In this document: positions 42,101-53,856 of the stretch, piece by piece | Position numbering within the stretch: position 1 is the stretch's first letter | Layout of the letters: every line of letters begins with the position of its first letter | Source: Diplosphaera chodatii | Taxonomy: Eukaryota > Chlorophyta > Trebouxiophyceae > Prasiolales > Stichococcaceae | Direction of reading: 5' to 3' | Length of the DNA stretch: 64,000 nucleotides | NCBI GenBank assembly: GCA_032358165.1 | Contig: JAALGY010000042.1 | Location: forward strand, 1,302,001 to 1,366,000 | Translations under genes and position numbers: made by a program | The notes under the pieces: generated by a model | What the model was told of the DNA's origin: nothing | The model's database searches: none | Seen by the model: the letters and a program-made list of their open reading frames with translations, nothing else

Positions 42101-43099
42101 CACGACCAGGAGGGCGATGGCAAGTACGTCATCAGCGGCGCGGAGGCCTCCGCGCTGCCGCAGTTCCTGAAGGACTTCGAGGTGTGACTAGGGTTTGGTG
42201 CTGTCATGAATGTACCATGGTGATTCGTGCAGCTTACTGCCAGTAGTTTGGGACGGAGCAGCCCATAGCGCTGTCACACTTGGCCGGACAGGCTGACCAC
42301 TGCAAATGCAGCCACTTGGCGCCAGGTGGCACACACTTGTGGTATTGAACTGTGAGCCGTCCATGGTTGCAGGCGGGCAAGCTGGAAAAGACGGTGAAGA
42401 GCGAGGAGCCGCCTGAGAAGAACGATGGCCCTGTGGTGATCCTCACAGCCAAGACCTTTAACGACATCGTGTTCGGCAAGCCGCGCAACGTGCTCATCGA
42501 GTTCTACGCACCCTGGTATGCCAGGCCCCTCATGACCCCTGACACGCTTCGAACATGTTCCTCAGCAGTCATGTGTCAATCCTGTAGCTGGTGTAGCACA
42601 GTCATCACAGCACGAGCGCCGTGGTAAGGATCGCATGCACTCGGCGCAGGTGCGGGCACTGCAAGAAGCTGGAGCCCGTGTACGAGAAGGTCGGCAAGGC
42701 CTTTGCCGACAACGACTCGGTGGTCATCGCCAAGATTGATGCCACGGCCAACGACATCCCAGACACGAAGAAGTTTGCGGTGCGCTTTCCTTCTCTTGAA
42801 CTGCTGCTGCATCGCTGTGCTGAAGCTGGCAGGCAGGGACTTCGCATTGCGGCTTGACGGCGCCGGTGGCAAGGTCATGGCTGCAACCTGCAAAACGTTT
42901 GCTGGCTGAACTGCTGCTGGCTGCCCATCAGGTGTCTGGGTTCCCCACCCTGAAGATGGTTACGGCAGACGGCAAGATCGTGGACTACAGCGGCGACCGG
43001 TCGGAGGAGAACCTCATCGAGTTTGTGGAGTCGCACGCCGACTCGGAGGCGTCCGCTGCGGGCAAGGCCGCCGCGACCGGCGCCAGCGATGAGCTTTGA
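39102..43099 (+). CDS. PDI: Protein disulfide isomerase (ER)
   Basis: Endoplasmic reticulum oxidoreductase that forms and rearranges disulfides in secreted proteins. Exons 39102-39233, 39648-39685, 39841-39856, 40013-40156, 40322-40490, 40715-40843, 41050-41185, 41314-41389, 41642-41773, 42080-42181, 42373-42515, 42650-42779, 42932-43099 give 504 aa, the classic a-b-b'-a' size. A signal peptide ([18 protein letters not shown]) leads to domain a with FYAPWCGHCKKLAPEW and the cis-Pro segment GFPTIK. The b and b' domains have no cysteine pair. Domain a' repeats [16 protein letters not shown] and GFPTLK. The protein ends SDEL, an ER-retention signal of the KDEL class. In domain a the CGHCK codons sit on a 16-base exon of their own. 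A TGTAA lies 86 bases after the stop. Confidence 0.96.
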
Positions 43100-43616
43100 G
43101 ATTTGCCAAAGTTGCGCTGCTGATGTTTTCCCCTTTCTGAGCCTGATGATAAGGACAGGGTAGTGGTTAGCACCTCCTGATGACTGTAAACCGACTGAAA
43201 GCTGGGCAGGCTGCTTCGTCCTGGGATTGGTGCCCGCAAGTGGCGCTGTATGGTGTACATATCGCTGCTCTGTGTGCTTTCCTTTTCTAGCTGCTATGCC
43301 ACTTGCAGACAGACTCGCGCTTCACAGCTGCATCGTCCTGATGCTGTCAATTCGCCGTGAGGCCATGCTTGCCATCGGCCAGAGCTGGCAAGGCTTCGAA
43401 AGAAGGGTAGCACCATAGAGCGCACCGTGCCCTGCCCTGTAGCAAGAAACCAGCTAGCAGGCAGCTTCACAAGGATTCCGACACCGCCATCCAATGCCTC
43501 AGCTTGGTAGGGGCGATAGGCTGCAGAGTGGCTGAGATAGTTTCGGTAGCAGCACGCGAGTGCCTAGTGCCGGGTGTGCCCGCGCCAGCACCGCCAAGAT
43601 GTGAGAGCATATACAC
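43100..43616. other. Intergenic region between PDI and the aquaporin gene
   Basis: Contains the PDI 3' UTR with TGTAA at 43185 and the upstream region of the aquaporin gene. No other gene is supported. Confidence 0.5.
43185..43189 (+). terminator. TGTAA poly(A) signal of PDI
   Basis: The pentamer lies 86 bases after the PDI stop codon. Confidence 0.65.
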
Positions 43617-46600
43617 ATGCATGCAATGCATCTCGAGTACAAGACGGCGTGCGCTCTGCACCTGAACATGCGTGCAGCCGCTCACCTGGATCACAGGATT
43701 CACCAGATTGTACGTACTGAGTCATTCCGTCATACACTGTCTGCAGGCCGACGCTTGTGCCAAGGGACATTGATAGCAAGTGAGTCATTGCTGGCCGTTT
43801 TGCAACCTTGTCGCAACGCAGTTCATGGCAGTGTTGTTCACACATTCAGCTGACCCCTTTCATATATTCTGTCCAGGTTCTGGAACGCCCTGCAGGTGTC
43901 ACGGATTGCTGCCGTCTGCGTCAGTTGTGGCCGCCGTGTGTGCTTGCCTGCTGTGCGTGAATGACTCTGACCGTCAAGTAAGCGTTATGTTGCTGTGACA
44001 GGCCGAGTTCCTGGGCACGCTGCTGCTGCAAGTCATCGCAGCCTCTACAGGTGGGCAGCTGCTGCAGATGGTGACTCAGCGCGGCTGCAGACCGCCATAA
44101 CAACAGACGCAAACGACTTGTACCCATGACTGCAGGCTCGGCACTGGGTGTTGGCCTGACATATGCAGTCCTCGGTGAGTGCGTTGATGATGCGCATATT
44201 GCAATACCATGGTGCGCTGTATACCTTGCATGGTGCAAGACAGGACAAGTTGTGAGATTATGAACAAAATTTGCCTGTGTGTCATGCAGTGTATGCCACT
44301 CGGCATGTGTCGGTGAGTGGCTTCATTCCTGCTGCTGCAAGCCATTTTGAAGCATGAAGATGTGACGCTGCAGACCCTTTCCAGGCTCTGATGGGCTGAC
44401 TCGGGTGACTTTCTGCTGACTTGCAGGGTGGCCACCTCAACCCGGTAGGATGCGCGACAGCATTCCCGTGCCACATCACGGCATCAGGCTGACATGCAAT
44501 ATCAGCAGCAGCACTTGATAGCAACGCAGCTGCTGCTTTCGCTGCAGTACGGCAGCCAGCATATCATTGAACGAGTGGAGAAAACCTGCTCTGACACAGT
44601 CTCAAGTGTCCTGCAGGCGCTGACGCTGGCGACCGGGCTGACGGGCCACATGCACTGGGTGCGCCAGGCACAAGCTTCCAGTGCTTTGCAACCCTCACCC
44701 GGCTTTGCACATGCGTCCAGCCTGTTGGAAGTTCAGGTCCATGCTGACGGTGTGTCAATACATGGACACTGATATCACGTGCGTCTTACACCCACATCCG
44801 TGTTTGGACGCAGATCAAGGCGCTTTCGTACATCTTCGCACAGGTGCACACTATGACGTCGTCCCCGCACTTCCTGTGCAGCTCCTCGCAACAAGCTTGC
44901 ACTGCCTTGCTGCCACCACCAGAGCGCAGCCTGCGCACACAGTCGTGCACGGCGCCCCACCCTGCTGTGCTGCAACTCGACACCATGCGACACGTGACAG
45001 CGCGTCAGCTGCTGGCCCCAAAGCCGCACAGCTGACTGGCCGCGGGCATCGTTGCAAGGTGTCCATGCCCCTAGCATAGCAGGTACTCTGGTGGACATGC
45101 CACCGATGGCATTCACCTGCCCACCTCCTGCCGTCTGAAGTTATCGTGTGACTGTAATGCCCAGATCGCGGGCGCTGTGGTGGGCGCGCTGCTGGAGACG
45201 CTGCTCATCCCGGGGCTGCACCTGGGCAAGAACCCCTTCCGCGCCCCCGGCTGCTTCTACCCCGGCCACATCAACGGCTGGCAGTGCGCCCCTGCCTCCC
45301 TGTAGTCATAATCTCTGCCTGGCCTGTGATGTGAATGCTGGTGCGCTGTCACCCTCAAGGCCAGAACAGCTGTGCACACTTGCTTTCACTGCTGGCCACT
45401 CACTGGATGCAGTATGTGTGGTCAGTACAACTTCACATTTCCTTGTTTGGTGCTGTGCAGGATTGTGTTGTGGGAAGCGCTGCTCACCTTCGCCTTTGTG
45501 AGTCCCCGTGCCAACCTGCGCATGCTTGCAGCAACCTCAGTGCACATGCTCATATGCTCACAGGATGCTGACGAGCAGTCTTTGCCATGCGGTTGCCAAT
45601 TGGCATGATGTCCGCTCACTGCAGGTGTACATCGCGTACGCCTGCCTGATCGCTGAGCCGGGGCACGGCAACACCGGCCCGCTGGCGGTGGGCCTGGCGG
45701 TGTGGGCACTGACGGAAGCAGGTGCATGCATGCTGTTCCGTGGGTAGACAGCAACTGGCACGGGGGCAGCGGTGAATGTGCTCGGTCGCATGCTGCGCAC
45801 ACTTCGCCGTATGCATTGCTGCCTGTTGTTGGCTGCACCTTGTTCAGGGACGTGGCCCATCCCAAGTGTATACACCTGCGCCGCAGGCGGCAAGTACACG
45901 GGCGGCGCGATCAACCCCGCGCGCCTCATCGCCCCCGCGGTCGTGTTCTTCTGCACCCCGATGCGCGCCTTCTGGCTGTACCTGCTGGGGCAGCTGGTGG
46001 GCGCGCTGCTGGGGGGCACCGTGGCCACCGCCGCCCTGGGCGCCGCCGCTGCCGGCGCCCCCGCCGATGACACCGGTGCGGCTCTGCTCAGCGGCTATAT
46101 CGGCGTGGCATATGCCCGTGCTGTTAGTAAGCGCAGTTGCTGCTAAATATCCGGAAATTGGTCGGCCCAGCGCTCCTGTCCTGCACTTCTCGTGTGCTAT
46201 CTGCTCCTGCGGGCGCATCAGCTGATGACCACGGTGCCGCTCTGCTATCCGCTGTGGTGTTCTGTGCCTGAACCCAGCCCGACAGTATTGTCCATCAGCA
46301 CCTATGCCCTCTCCCAAGCGTCAGACAGACCAATGCTTGCGTGCTCATGTCTTCCTGCTGGGTGGTCGTGGTACAGCTTCCCCAGAGCAGCACCTAGGTG
46401 ATGCCTGGTAAAGTATTCGCATGATCCCCCTGCAGCATAATGAATGTTGTCTGCATGTCGGCTAGTGTTGATTCAAGCTTGTCGCTGCCGATGGTTGAGG
46501 CTTCAGCTCCAGGTCCAACGCCGCTGCTGCTTCCACTGCAGCATTGGCCTGTCATGTGAGCGACGACAAAAACACCCTAACTTGCCAGTGCGTCATACAG

Positions 46601-46714
46601 CAAGCGAGCCGGCACCTGTGGGAAACCTGCCTTTGCCATGCAGTGCCCGCCTTTCTCGCCGACGAGGGCAACCGGGAGGTGCTGCTGGGGCCCACCGCCG
46701 CCGAGCGCGTCTGA
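43617..46714 (+). CDS. Aquaporin / major intrinsic protein
   Basis: Membrane channel for water or small solutes. Fourteen exons (43617-43648, 43747-43779, 43877-43895, 44002-44050, 44136-44174, 44290-44312, 44427-44444, 44617-44658, 44814-44843, 45165-45283, 45461-45497, 45625-45721, 45887-46126, 46644-46714) close to 282 aa, a normal MIP length. Landmarks: FWNALQAEFLGTLLLQ opens helix 1; GGHLNPALTLA carries the first NPA; YTGGAINPARLIAP carries the second NPA with the following Arg of the selectivity filter. Hydrophobic spans follow the MIP pattern. Ten exons are under 50 bases, and GGHLNP is an 18-base exon. The N-terminal exon (MHAMHLEYKT) and the last exon (AFLADEGNREVLLG) are chosen by phase and are less certain. 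The transported solute cannot be told. Confidence 0.88.
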
Positions 46715-48141
46715 CGCCCTCGTCCGCCGTGCACGCCGCAGGTGAGGGGCCGATGCATGATGTGGTGGAGATCTGCAGGGTCTTTGTTGTGGGTGTTGAC
46801 AGCACCACCTCGCGGCTCGGGCCAGCTACATCATCGTGCCTGCTGCTCACCAGGGTTGCCTTGCACACATGGATGCTGTCTTGTGCACATGCATCACCAG
46901 AGGACTGCATGGCGACGTCTTGGCCTGCAAGCTGTTTGCTGACTGATCAGGTTCGGACGGCTTCTTGGGCCGCCGCCTGCGCCGGTGGCAGGGCAGGGGA
47001 CAGCACCAGCACAGCAGCACAGCGCAGCATTCCAGCAGTCGTCGCCTCGGCAGCAGGATGTCCGGCGGCCGGCGGCACTGCAAGGTGTTGGCGGTGCACC
47101 CGCAGCAGGCTTGCCAGAACCCAGGTCCGCCACAGCAGAGACTGAGACAGCAGAGGACGCGCCTGGGCTGCCAACGCCACGGCAGCCGCCGCCGCCGCTG
47201 TCGCCTCGGTCGATCGAGATCGGGCGGCAGCGCCGGCGGCGGTGGCCAAGCGGCGGGCACCACTCCGCACCGAGGCCGGTCAGCCCTTTTGCCGCTCTGG
47301 CGGAGCGGGCATTCGATGAGGGGGAGGCCAGCAACGGCGCGTCCAGCGTCTGAGGGCTGTGTGCAGCAGTGTTTCTGTAGGAGATGAAGTCATTGGAGAC
47401 ATGCTTGACCTGGTTCCTGGCAGGTCATGCGACGCTGCAGTGTTGTGCTTGCACATGCGGGTTGTAAAGCTTCGTTCATAAGAGATTCCGACTTCGTTTT
47501 CCAGCATGGCTGAAGCAAGAGAAGTGCATCGTTACTATATATATATAGCAAAGCTGAAACTGCAAATCGATGCAAGTGTAGAAGCACGAGAAATGCTGAC
47601 CATTTACCATGTATCTATGCGATTGTCCCTGCTGTATAGCAGCACCAACCAAGCATGCCAGTGCAAGTAGTGTGCTGCCACATACCGTATACCAGGAATC
47701 AGGCAGCCTCGACGAGCATTCAGTGAAGGTTGCCACGCATCCACCACCGAACCTCATGGGGCGCCGATATGCTGCCGCCACGCACACTTCGGTGGTAGTC
47801 CCACATGATCTACGTACCACCCAAATGCTGCTTCATGTGCATGTAGATCCTGTCATTTGCTTCCCTTTCCGCATGCTAGACATGTATTCATGGCCCAGTC
47901 TAAGTCGTACTTCCGTATTTGCTGCAAGGCTGTGTGTGTCGGTACCGTACCCCTGGTCTCTGCCCTCCCCGCCGCATCGTCAGGTGCCTGCGTGGGAATT
48001 CAAAAACAGCCAGGTGCAGACCGAACACGTGCACATGAGTCTAGATCATAAGGAACCCATTTGCTACCAACACCTTTGTGCATCCGCACATGACTGTGCT
48101 TCTTATGTAACACATGTCAGATAGGGCTGCCAGCACATGGT
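46715..48141. other. Region after the aquaporin gene, including a possible tail exon and a convergent intergenic stretch
   Basis: A plus-strand frame at about 46943-47353 is acidic/basic and Pro-rich, ends FAALAERAFDEGEASNGA, and is followed by a TGTAA at 47463. It may be an alternative cytoplasmic tail of the aquaporin, joined from a good donor at 46742, or simply 3' UTR. From 47470 to 48141 I see only AT-richer sequence with a short TA repeat near 47537. Confidence 0.35.
47463..47467 (+). terminator. TGTAA poly(A) signal
   Basis: The pentamer lies about 750 bases after the modelled aquaporin stop and 110 after the end of the downstream open frame. It suggests the transcript extends this far. 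Confidence 0.35.
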
Positions 48142-51100
48142 TCACTGCAGCAGAGTGCAGGTTGCACCGCCCTCAAAGAGCTCGCAGGCGTCAAGCTCGA
48201 AAGCGGCGGGAAGCAAGGGGGTCTCACCAGTAGTGCTGCTGCACGTGTTGGCCGTAGCGTTGAGAGTGAAGTTGGGCAGGCAGCGAGCACAGGCGCCAGT
48301 CTCAGCATAGCATGAGTAGCAGCCTGCACGCACGTGCGCCGCAAGCTTCCCTATGGCCTTGTTTCCCACGAATGAAATGCGGTCAAACGCACCGCCCAGC
48401 AATGCACATGCATGCTGCACAAAAGCGCGTGTTGGCAGTGAACCAACCAGTTCTTGCTACCGTGCTGATTATGCATGGACGGCACACAGCTGGGGAGTGG
48501 TACAGAATCTGCTGGTGTACAGAAGCCACTTGCGGCCGCGTGGCTGCAGTGGTAGCACCCACCTTGCACATCGCAGTCCGCGCACAGCACCGGATAAATC
48601 GCCACAGGCAGCGTCCCATCCTCCGATCCGTCGGACAGGTCGAGCATAACTTTGACCGTTGGCAGAAAGTCCGGACTGTAGGTGCGACAGAGCCTGGCTC
48701 ATGATGGGGTCAGCAGCCATGTGCTTGGCCAGTGGTCCCGCACCACGCTTGCTTGGCGGATACGCATGGTCAGCCCGCGGCCAGGCGTGGGTTATTCACG
48801 CTTTTGTTTCCTAGATGCGCTGTCCATTCAAGAGTGGCACTTGCACACTGCCCCAGGGCACGGCAACAGTACATACAACTAACTGTGGAATGACGTGGGA
48901 TTGACCGACTGCTGATGAAGTCACACCCCACCAGCCCACCTGCCATCGTAGGCCAACCCACGGGGCGAGGAGCACTGCACGCCCGGGCGGGCTGCCTGTG
49001 CACATCACGACACAGCCACATCAGCAGTCCCCGATGAAGCAAGGTCCTGATATCTCAGCAAGCGCCGGCTTGGCTGACGCAATGACAAGACAACTGCAGG
49101 AATGAACAGTTCCTGCCATGCAACCACATCAACAACTTGCTTCCAGACATGCCAGTCGACAAGCACAAGTCACAGGGCGAAAATTTGTCACCTGCGCTAT
49201 GGTGTTCGACAGCGCAGACGGGTACCGAAAGATTTGGTTTCCTGGCCTCAGGTCGAACGCCACAAGACCAAGACTGATGTTGCGAGCAGCACCTGCACCC
49301 ATCCAGTCACGTGAAGCTGTGTGGTTGAGCTGACAACTTGTTCAGCATCCCGGGAAAAGCACTCCTCAGATGCGCGGCACAGTCAGTAGCACAACCTGCC
49401 AATTTTGACACTTTCATGCAGAACATTGTCAGATCGGCTGGACTGACGCGAGGTGAACCAGGTACAGCGCGCGCAGCACAGCGTCAGTGAGTCCATGGCA
49501 CTGTATGTCCTGGTTGTCCACCCACCTGCACTCTGGCAAATTGCGTACAGCCCCTCCTGACTGTAGCCGCTGGTCACGGTGTTGACTGCGAAGACGCGGA
49601 CGGGTGTTGTGCCGGTGTCGACGCAGCGCACGCTGCCGTCGTTGGGAGCGGTGCACACTGCGTTGATCATCGGGGAACAGTCACGGTGCAGACCATGCCA
49701 GCAGCATCAGGTCATGTGCGTACAGGAGCCGCAGCCGCCCATGCTAAACTGTGGTCGCAGTGCATGGCTTGCTACCAAGCAACTGTATAAAGGTCGTGTG
49801 CATTGCGGTTTGCAGGATTGGTCAGCCAAAGCAAGACAGCCTCGTTGCTTGCATACTTTCTTCTGCACATGCGTCAAATGCCACCGCGCAAGTGCCTGCC
49901 TTGAACATATCTCTCAGCTCTGTGCAGATCGTGTGTCAAGCATGCAGGCGCACCGGCTGTGGTATCGCAGATCGGCGGCGGAGGAGGCGACGGCGGCGGC
50001 GACGGCGGTGGGGCTGGTGGCGGCTTTGGCGGCGGCGGTCGTGGTGGCGGTGGCGGCGGCGGACTTGGCGGCGGCGGCGAGGCTGCGTAATATGCAGGCA
50101 CGGTTGAGCTATTCGTAACGGCTCCATCATACATGCACAGCTGTGACCAACAAATGGCTTTGAACGCTCCACTGCCGATGGCTGCCCGCGACAATGACTG
50201 ATGTGAGTGTGCATATATAGGCATACCACACATCACAGACTGCTGTGTAGGTGTCTAGATATTGCTGGATGTTGCTGGTGCATCTCGCCATGATCGCCTG
50301 CGTGCCCGCTCCACCCAAGCAGAAGCACGCCACAACCAGCACACATCCACAGCATTCCAGAAGGTTTGCTGCGTCACAGCACCCACTCACGTGGCGTGCA
50401 CACGGTGTGCGCCGCGTTCACTGTGCCGCTGCATGGTGTGCAGCGGGTGGCGCCCGCGCGGGCCGCATAGGTGGATCCACTGCAAGGGCGGCAGGCGAAC
50501 AGGCCCGGGCCCGCCTTTGCGGTGCCGGGCCGACACGCCTGCAGTTGTGGATGGGGTCCAGTGAGTCAGCGTGAGACCTGCCTTGGCACTTCGAGTGCCA
50601 TCATGTCAGCATGTCGAGTTCTGTCGACAGCAGCAGGCAGGGGCAGCCCCGATGCACACAAACTCGCTCCCATGCAATTTGGCAATTGACAGTTCTAACA
50701 AGAAGCAATAAAAGGGACACCTCAGGGAGGCCGCGGCGCCCCGGCTGGTGCCCGGCGCCGACGACGCTGCACTGGGTGCGCGCGTCGTTGATGAGTCGGC
50801 CTTTCGGGCACACCTGGCGGACGCCAGGCCACATCATGTTCGGCCGCAGCTTCACTTGGTTGCTTTGGTCGATGTGGCCTTCTCAGTCAGCGCTGGAGCA
50901 TAGCACCAGCAACCGCTTGTCTGCCGGCACCCAGCTGCTTCATCATCTGTGACGGCTTGCGCAGCGCGTGACGTGGGTACCTTGCAGCGCAGCTGGCCCC
51001 GCAGCGGCTGGTAGCCGCGCCCGGTGCACCGCGAGCACCTCTGCGCGCCGGCGACCGCCTTATAGTGGCCCGCGGGGCACTGCGCGGCGTCCTCGCCTTT

Positions 51101-52760
51101 TGGCTCAAACCCCGCCCTCGGCACTGCACACAGGCGTGTGTGCTACAGCCCCTCAGACGGTGCTGCAGCTCTGGAACCGACAAGTTGGTGATGAGAAACC
51201 TGCGCCCGCTGTTGTGTCTGCATGCCCGTGACGAGCTCAACGCCCACAGCATGCAGCGCCGCACATGTACACAGGGATGGACATGGGGGATCGCAGGCCG
51301 CCAGACAGCACCAGGATTGCGCCCGAGGATGGTGAAGCGGGAAGGGTTCCGCACTGCCGTGCACCGACTCTTCGATGCGGTCACAGGGATGACCGTGCTG
51401 TAAGTGCACCGCAGGCACTGCGGCCCGTGCACCTGCGCCGCAGCGGGCCTTCGTTACCTGAAGCGGCCGTCAGTGATCGGATGTCTTGGTCGGGCCTCAC
51501 GGAGCAAGGCGAAATGGGGCAAGATCTGCCACAAGTAGTGATTGTGCAGAATCATCAGCACCATACCTTGATGCAGTTTGCCATGTATGTGGCCAGCTCC
51601 TTGCAGCGCCGTTGCTGGTCGACCCGCAGGCGCCGACAAGTCTTAAGACTTTCTGCGAAGTCCTTGCTCATGGAGCCCTGCGAGGCGCTCCTCACGCGTC
51701 TGCACTGCTTGGTCGGTTGCGTGTACGTTACAAAATTGTTGAATTAGAAGGCGAAGTCCACAGTAAACGGACAGACTAAGAATAAAGGCTGCTGATGATC
51801 AGAATGAGAGTTGCAAGACGTCGGGCCCGATGTCAGAAGCACCTGCAACCGTCGGCCACCGCTGGTGGCGAGTTTCACAGTACCGTCGCCCTCGTGCTGC
51901 AGCGCGTGTGCCACCTCGTCATAGAGCGCCCATTGCGGCTCAGCAGCGCTCAAGTAGCCCGCCTGCACGGAGCACGTTGCAACCCATCACATTTTGATGC
52001 TGGCACGCTGCGCCGGCATTGAACCTGTCGTCATCATCGCGACTACTCCTAACTTGGAGCCATGGCGACCGGCAGGGGCCTCGATTTGCAGCGACACACG
52101 GCTCAAAGTGGCCGCATACATGGCGCTCTGCCAGTCGTCAGCGATGATCGTGATGGCAGGTTGCTGTGTGGGCACTGCCCGCACCGGAACATTATAATAA
52201 GCATCCAGCTAGCGCAGGGCTGATCGGCCCCTCGCGTGGTGCAACGCGCCCCACCGCTTGCCTGCCGGCCGTGTCTCACCGGCTATTCGATGAGACGGTG
52301 GCTCATCAGCCTTGATCACTTGACAACCCCAAGCCATCAGGGCACCGAATGTCACCAGCAGGTGCACTCCGGCGACAAGGACAGACTGGACATGTGCCAG
52401 CTGTGCGTGCAGTCACAGGCTGCGTGGTGGCGTATGTGACGCTGCGTGCGGGCTGGACGTGGGCGGCGTCGCTCACGTGCGCTGCGGCGCTCTTGGGCGA
52501 ATGCCCGAGTTGCCAAAACACCTGTATTGCACGTCCGTGATTGACCTGACATGTTGTCGCGACCGAGCAGCAGGCGCTCATATGTCTGGGCGGCTTCCGA
52601 AGCCTCAGCTCCTTCACGTGTGACGTGTACCTAGGCGCACCTTCTGGTTTGTTGTAGCGGCCGCTGCAGACGGCACACCACAGAAGCACCAGAAGGCCGC
52701 CTGCATGAGGAGTGCAACGCTGGCAATTCCACCCCTGTGTCGGCCGCATGCCGGTGGCAT
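48142..52760 (-). CDS. Secreted Cys-rich and Pro-rich (SPPPP) cell-wall or matrix protein
   Basis: Likely extracellular glycoprotein; function unknown. The start at 52760 opens a signal-peptide-like segment (IASVALLMQAAFWCFCGVPS). Exons with matched phase: 52641-52760, 52356-52521, 52047-52174, 51843-51962, 51567-51677, 50721-50813, 50391-50538, 48563-48675, 48142-48323. Others are approximate near 51355-51432, 50981-51119, 50230-50310, 49930-50194, 49522-49680, 49440-49510 and 49189-49260. The N-terminal part is an unrecognised domain (ITIIADDWQSAMYAATLSRV). GCC2/GCC3-like cysteine repeats follow (CPAGHYKAVAGAQRCSRC; CRPCSGSTYA). A proline exon (ASPPPPSPPPPPPPRPPPP) resembles the hydroxyproline rods of volvocine pherophorins. 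The C-terminus (CADCDV then GCYSCYAETGACARC) is again Cys-rich. Middle junctions remain unsolved, so this could be two genes. Confidence 0.6.
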
Positions 52761-53176
52761 CGCTGCTCAAGAACTTCTCTTCTTGTGACAGCGTCAGACA
52801 CATGCGTGACTGCGAGTGCGCGGCGACGTGTTTGGGCAATTTGAGGTGTGTGCCAAGCGGGCAACGCACTACACTGACGTCATAAAACCCTACTGAAAGT
52901 TGACATGAATTGCAAATGCAGAATGCTCAGCCAATGTCCCTCCAGTCTTGTATGCCTGATGGCTCCAGCAAACCTTCGACAAGTTAGTGTGCTGTTGTGC
53001 TGGTGCTCCTGATGATGCACATCTGATCAGCACGGGCTGCTGCTTATAGCCCAACTTGAAGTCGCTTCTCCTGATTTGGGACACATCGCTTGCACTTCAG
53101 CAGTCCTGCTTGCCCGCGGATCACCATGACGGGTGATTGCTTGCGCTGAAGACGCCCTGAGATGTAAGAAGCTTCA
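52761..53176. promoter_or_regulatory. Divergent intergenic region between the matrix protein and SMARCAL1-like genes
   Basis: 416 bases between outward-facing start codons; both promoters should lie here. Nothing else is visible. Confidence 0.5.
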
Positions 53177-53798
53177 ATGAGCTCTGACACAGACGACGAG
53201 AATTTGGACTTTGGCGCACTTGATCAACTTGAAGCCGCGGCGCTTCGAGACAGGGCAAGCAGCTGCCTTCCCACCATGCAAGACGTTCTGGTGCTGACGC
53301 ATGGGCACTACGGCTGCCGTGACGGCGACCAACGTGAGTGAATTGGCGGAGCGCGCTGAGCATGCTGTGGGCTGCATGCAGACCAATCGCCAGGGCGCCA
53401 GCGGCACTGGCGCAGGCCACAGGCACGCAGTCCTCAACGGGAGCAGCTGTCCACCTCCGCCAGCAGCACGCAGCGCTGACAACTGTGTTACCTCACACAC
53501 CACAGCGCTCCTCGGCGCCATTGATTGGCACTCTGAGGTGCAGTTTGCAGCCAATTTCCATGTACGGCTTGATGCACTGCCCGTCGCATCCTGATATCAC
53601 GGCTGGTATCTCCCGACCTGTGGGCTTTGCCTTGACACTGTCGGGTCTTGACCTGCTGCAGGGTGGCTTGTGCCAGCTGTTCACGAACCCCGAGGCGGCG
53701 TGGGTGACTGCTGAGACTGCAGCACAAGACACACGGCAGCAGCAGCAGCAGCAGCAGCAGCAACCACCGCAGCAACCTCGTGCAGCGCTGCAACCGCT

Positions 53799-53856
<58 letters not shown>

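Noticed and set aside
47521..47560. TA-rich stretch as a promoter TATA element
   Set aside because: It lies between two convergent genes, where no start is expected, and is a simple dinucleotide repeat.
49751..50118. Plus-strand Arg-rich and Ala/Val-rich frames opposite the proline exon
   Set aside because: They are the reverse complement and shifted frames of the SPPPP-coding repeat on the minus strand.
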